Below are positions 61,858-64,000 of a DNA stretch of 64,000 nucleotides, in pieces. The stretch lies in NCBI GenBank assembly GCA_963774455.1, contig CAVZFD010000005.1:496001-560000 (forward strand). Reading direction: 5' to 3'. Numbering within the stretch: the stretch's first letter is position 1; every line of letters starts with the position of its first letter. The notes under the pieces are model-generated. The model ran no database searches, was not told where the DNA came from, and worked only from the letters and a program-made list of their open reading frames with translations. The position numbers and the translations under genes are program-made. The stretch is from DATFVA01 sp963774455 (GTDB taxonomy: Bacteria > Bacteroidota > Ignavibacteria > Ignavibacteriales > Ignavibacteriaceae).

Positions 61858-62100
61858 GCTGCGAAGAGAGTAAAAGAGTACACCTCAACTATACAAAATT
61901 TTTTAGCAAGCAAAGTAAAGGCAACAGAAAGCGCGTCCGAAAAACGAAAAATCCCCGACGAATTATTTCAGTCCTTCTCCAAAGCTTTAGACGTAGTTCA
62001 AAGCTCGTCGTTGATTTCGAAAGAAGATCAAGTAGCCATTAATCGCTTAAAAGCTACACTGCAAGAAAAACAATGGATATCCAAACAGCCGTTAGCATAG
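61858..62100 (+). pseudogene. Start-less coding remnant, unknown family
   Basis: An 80-codon open stretch runs from just after an in-frame TAA to a TAG but contains no ATG, GTG or TTG at a credible position. The peptide looks like real helical protein (KEYTSTIQNFLASKVKATES ... SEKRKIPDELFQSFSKALDVV ... DQVAINRLKATLQEKQW), with amphipathic spacing and ordinary codon use. It is therefore more likely a 5'-truncated gene remnant than chance. It begins 85 nt after tRNA-Leu, a common insertion point for mobile DNA. The family is not recognised. Confidence 0.4.
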
Positions 62101-62201
62101 CAGTGTATGATATCGACAGCGTACAGGGGTTCTTACATTTAGTGGAAGAAATTTATAATAATAGTTTAACTACTTTGAAGGAAAGACACAAGCCTCCCTA
62201 G
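62073..62201 (+). pseudogene. Short 42-codon ORF overlapping the remnant, doubtful
   Basis: An ATG at 62073 opens a frame for MDIQTAVSIAVYDIDSVQ and then FLHLVEEIYNNSLTTLKERH before TAG at 62199-62201. It overlaps the preceding remnant by 28 nt in another frame. It may be a second decayed gene or the shifted continuation of a former operon. No family is recognised, and it could be chance. Confidence 0.3.
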
Positions 62202-62608
62202 TAACGATTGGGCATTGTGATTGTGCCGACATCCCTGGGTACGTGTTACCAACGATGAACGAAGGAGTAGATGTATTTTATCGTCCGGCACGCTTTGGGC
62301 GATCAAAAAACAAACAGAACCATCAGGGTGGGAATGCTGGAAGTATTAAACCATATTATAAGCTTCTTGCAAAACAAATCAAAATTACTTGAGGGATATA
62401 AGAGCAGAAATGATTACATCAACATTAGAACTCATCTTTCTGACTCCTGCAAAATCGCAATCGGGACAACTTCATTACTCGGCTAGTAGCTGCCTGTTGT
62501 TAACTTACCCAAACGATGTAATTCCTTTTTCATCCCTTTGCTCTATTGAATTGCCTTACATTACTTTCTAATATACTATATGTATAATATTTATATAAGG
62601 AATTTTAA
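62202..62608. other. Probable decayed coding DNA upstream of the OmpA gene
   Basis: No intact gene can be supported. One frame up to TGA at 62390-62392 reads VTIGHCDCADIPGYVLPTMN and continues without stops, while a different frame from 62271 to 62486 is open for 71 codons; both overlap and neither has a recognised family. The last 40 bases (62570-62608) hold TATAATATTTATATAAGGA, likely the promoter and ribosome-binding region of the next gene. Confidence 0.35.
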
Positions 62609-64000
62609 ATGAAACCTATTTTACAACTACTATTGTTGATATTAGTCATATCCACAATAAATTATTCTCAAAGCCAGAGAAAATACCATGCATTTTCCGG
62701 TACAGTTGGCATTACTGTTGAAGCAGGAACTATACTTGGCTTGACAGATTATCCTGATTTAAAAGCTGAAATTATGGGAAGAGGAAACGTTGAATATTTC
62801 TTTCCCACAACCTCTTCAGGTATTTTTGGCATAAGAGGATTTTATAGTGCTGGTTATATTGGCGGAAAAGGTTTGGTTCCAACTGAACAAAACTCAGGAA
62901 CTTTCAGAACTTCAACCGTTAATCTGGGGGGTGGACTTTCGTATACTTTCTCAATAGAGGAGGCCGTTTTTCCATTTATATTTCTCGGTGCTTCATATCA
63001 ATGGTTTAATCCGAAAGATCCAGATGGTATAGCTCTTCCATACTCAACAAGAACATTTAAAGGAACCGAAGTAAACTATCATGCTGAAGCCGGTCTAAAA
63101 TTTCTATTGTCAAAGGCAATCAGCTTAAATATTGCAGTCGGTTCCCAATTCAGTTCCAAGGATAACTGGGATGCTTTGCCGCCATCTGGCGGAAATGACC
63201 TTGCAATCTACGCATTAGGAGGTCTTACGTTTTCTATAGGTGCTTCCTCTGATAGTGACGGCGATGGTGTTAAGGATGAAGATGATAAATGTCCTGAAAC
63301 TCCGGAAGGTGTTGCTGTTGATGCTTTCGGATGTCCGATTGACAGTGACGGCGACGGTGTTCCGGATTATCTCGATAAATGCCCAAATACAGAAGCGGGA
63401 ATGAAAGTTGACGAATTTGGTTGCGTAGTTGATAGTGACGGTGACGGTGTTCTCGATGCCCAAGATAGATGTCCTAATACACCTGCAGGTGTAAAAGTAA
63501 ACGAGTTTGGTTGCCCTGACAGCGATTCTGACGGTGTACCTGATAACGAAGATAAATGCCCTGATACTCCAAAAGGTGCAAAGGTTGATGACAGAGGTTG
63601 CCCAATAGATTCTGACGGCGACGGTGTTCCTGATTATAAAGATAAGTGTCCGAGTACTCCAAAAGGAGAACAGGTTGATTCTACAGGATGCTCTACACAA
63701 AAAGACACTGTAATGATTAAAGAAGTTGTTACGTTAGCAGGTGATACAAACTTTGAATTCAATAAATCGGATCTTCTTCCATCTGCTTACCCGGTGCTTA
63801 ATGAGCTTGCTCAATCTATGAAAAGTAATCCTAATACTAGATGGAGAGTTGAAGGACATACCGATGCTATTGGTTCAGATTCCTACAATATGGATCTTTC
63901 AAGACGAAGAGCAGAATCGGTAGTAAATTACTTAGTATCAAACGGAGTTGAAAGAAATAGACTGGAAGTAGTTCCTTTAGGAGAATCAAATCCAATCGCT
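62609..64000 (+). CDS. OmpA-family protein with thrombospondin type-3 repeats, partial
   Basis: The first 464 codons are in the window; the 3' end is beyond it. A signal peptide (MKPILQLLLLILVISTINYSQ) is followed by an outer-membrane beta-barrel of about 190 residues (23-213). Five calcium-binding TSP3 repeats of about 29 residues lie from D215 to about 362, with the pattern DSDGDGVxDxxDKCPxTPxGxxVDxxGC. An OmpA-C peptidoglycan-binding domain begins near 372 (FEFNKSDLLPSAYPVL, GHTDAIGSDSYNMDLSRRRA). It anchors the outer membrane to the cell wall. The reading frame is open to the window edge. AAGGA lies upstream of the ATG. Confidence 0.95.
   Translation, partial: MKPILQLLLLILVISTINYSQSQRKYHAFSGTVGITVEAGTILGLTDYPDLKAEIMGRGNVEYFFPTTSSGIFGIRGFYSAGYIGGKGLVPTEQNSGTFRTSTVNLGGGLSYTFSIEEAVFPFIFLGASYQWFNPKDPDGIALPYSTRTFKGTEVNYHAEAGLKFLLSKAISLNIAVGSQFSSKDNWDALPPSGGNDLAIYALGGLTFSIGASSDSDGDGVKDEDDKCPETPEGVAVDAFGCPIDSDGDGVPDYLDKCPNTEAGMKVDEFGCVVDSDGDGVLDAQDRCPNTPAGVKVNEFGCPDSDSDGVPDNEDKCPDTPKGAKVDDRGCPIDSDGDGVPDYKDKCPSTPKGEQVDSTGCSTQKDTVMIKEVVTLAGDTNFEFNKSDLLPSAYPVLNELAQSMKSNPNTRWRVEGHTDAIGSDSYNMDLSRRRAESVVNYLVSNGVERNRLEVVPLGESNPIA

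Noticed and set aside
61774..62608. Intact integrase or transposase next to tRNA-Leu
   Set aside because: No integrase or transposase motif, no terminal inverted repeat and no second copy of the tRNA end were found.
63215..63700. 161-codon minus-strand frame opposite the OmpA gene
   Set aside because: It is the antisense of the regular TSP3 repeats, which keeps the opposite frame open; the plus-strand protein is clearly real.

Overview
This AT-rich bacterial window reads as a chromosomal segment from the Bacteroidota/Chlorobiota/Ignavibacteria (FCB) group, most likely an Ignavibacteria-like organism. The main signs are a giant gingipain-type (C25) peptidase with a C-terminal type IX secretion (T9SS) sorting domain, an OmpA-family protein with thrombospondin type-3 repeats, several promoters of the TTG-N19/20-TAnnTTTG type, and gene orders typical of that group. 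Species cannot be named from the sequence alone. Nearly all of the window is coding; most intergenic gaps are short.

Layout. 1-4889 (minus strand): a tight operon of an ABC-2 exporter ATPase and permease, a PrsW-type membrane protease, an uncharacterised nucleotidyltransferase-like protein, nadD and a sugar epimerase cut by the window edge. 5232-12745 (plus): a fatty-acid operon, DUF177-rpmF-plsX-fabH-fabD-DUF3109-fabG-acpP-fabF-rnc; rpmF (59 codons) was found by reading the gap. 13089-22237: gcvP, an Omp85-type barrel, rsmE, rlpA, a small conserved protein, a CHASE3-PAS histidine kinase, a small secreted protein and a DinB protein. Between rlpA and the small conserved gene lies a strongly structured element that looks like a minus-strand small RNA with its own terminator.

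22694-37554: rnhC, then a surface-polysaccharide locus: MurJ-like flippase, GT4, wecB, GT9, O-antigen polymerase/ligase, GT4, GNAT acetyltransferase, DegT aminotransferase, PglC-type initiating transferase, PglF-type 4,6-dehydratase and a Wzi-like outer-membrane protein. It is followed directly by the 1908-residue C25 peptidase and by glmS, the source of amino-sugar precursors. In T9SS organisms a C25-family sortase attaches cargo to a lipopolysaccharide, so this neighbourhood may join the anchor sugar to the enzyme that uses it; that link is inference.

45341-64000: tRNA-Phe, an M3 peptidase, a thioredoxin-like lipoprotein flanked by two tiny cysteine-rich single-span membrane proteins, then purC-pgsA-pgpA-cinA-thpR-recA-recX, a convergent glgC-NUDIX pair, an M1 aminopeptidase, lpxH, a class A penicillin-binding protein, tRNA-Leu, a stretch of decayed or orphan coding sequence and the start of an OmpA-type gene. 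An 11-bp tandem repeat appears twice, about 36 kb apart and in opposite orientation (22479-22544 and 58334-58388).

No CRISPR array, intact insertion sequence, prophage or recognised defence system was found. The best candidates for something undescribed are the 11-bp arrays, the structured minus-strand RNA, the small zinc-ribbon/membrane proteins around the thioredoxin lipoprotein, and the C25 peptidase next to the polysaccharide locus.
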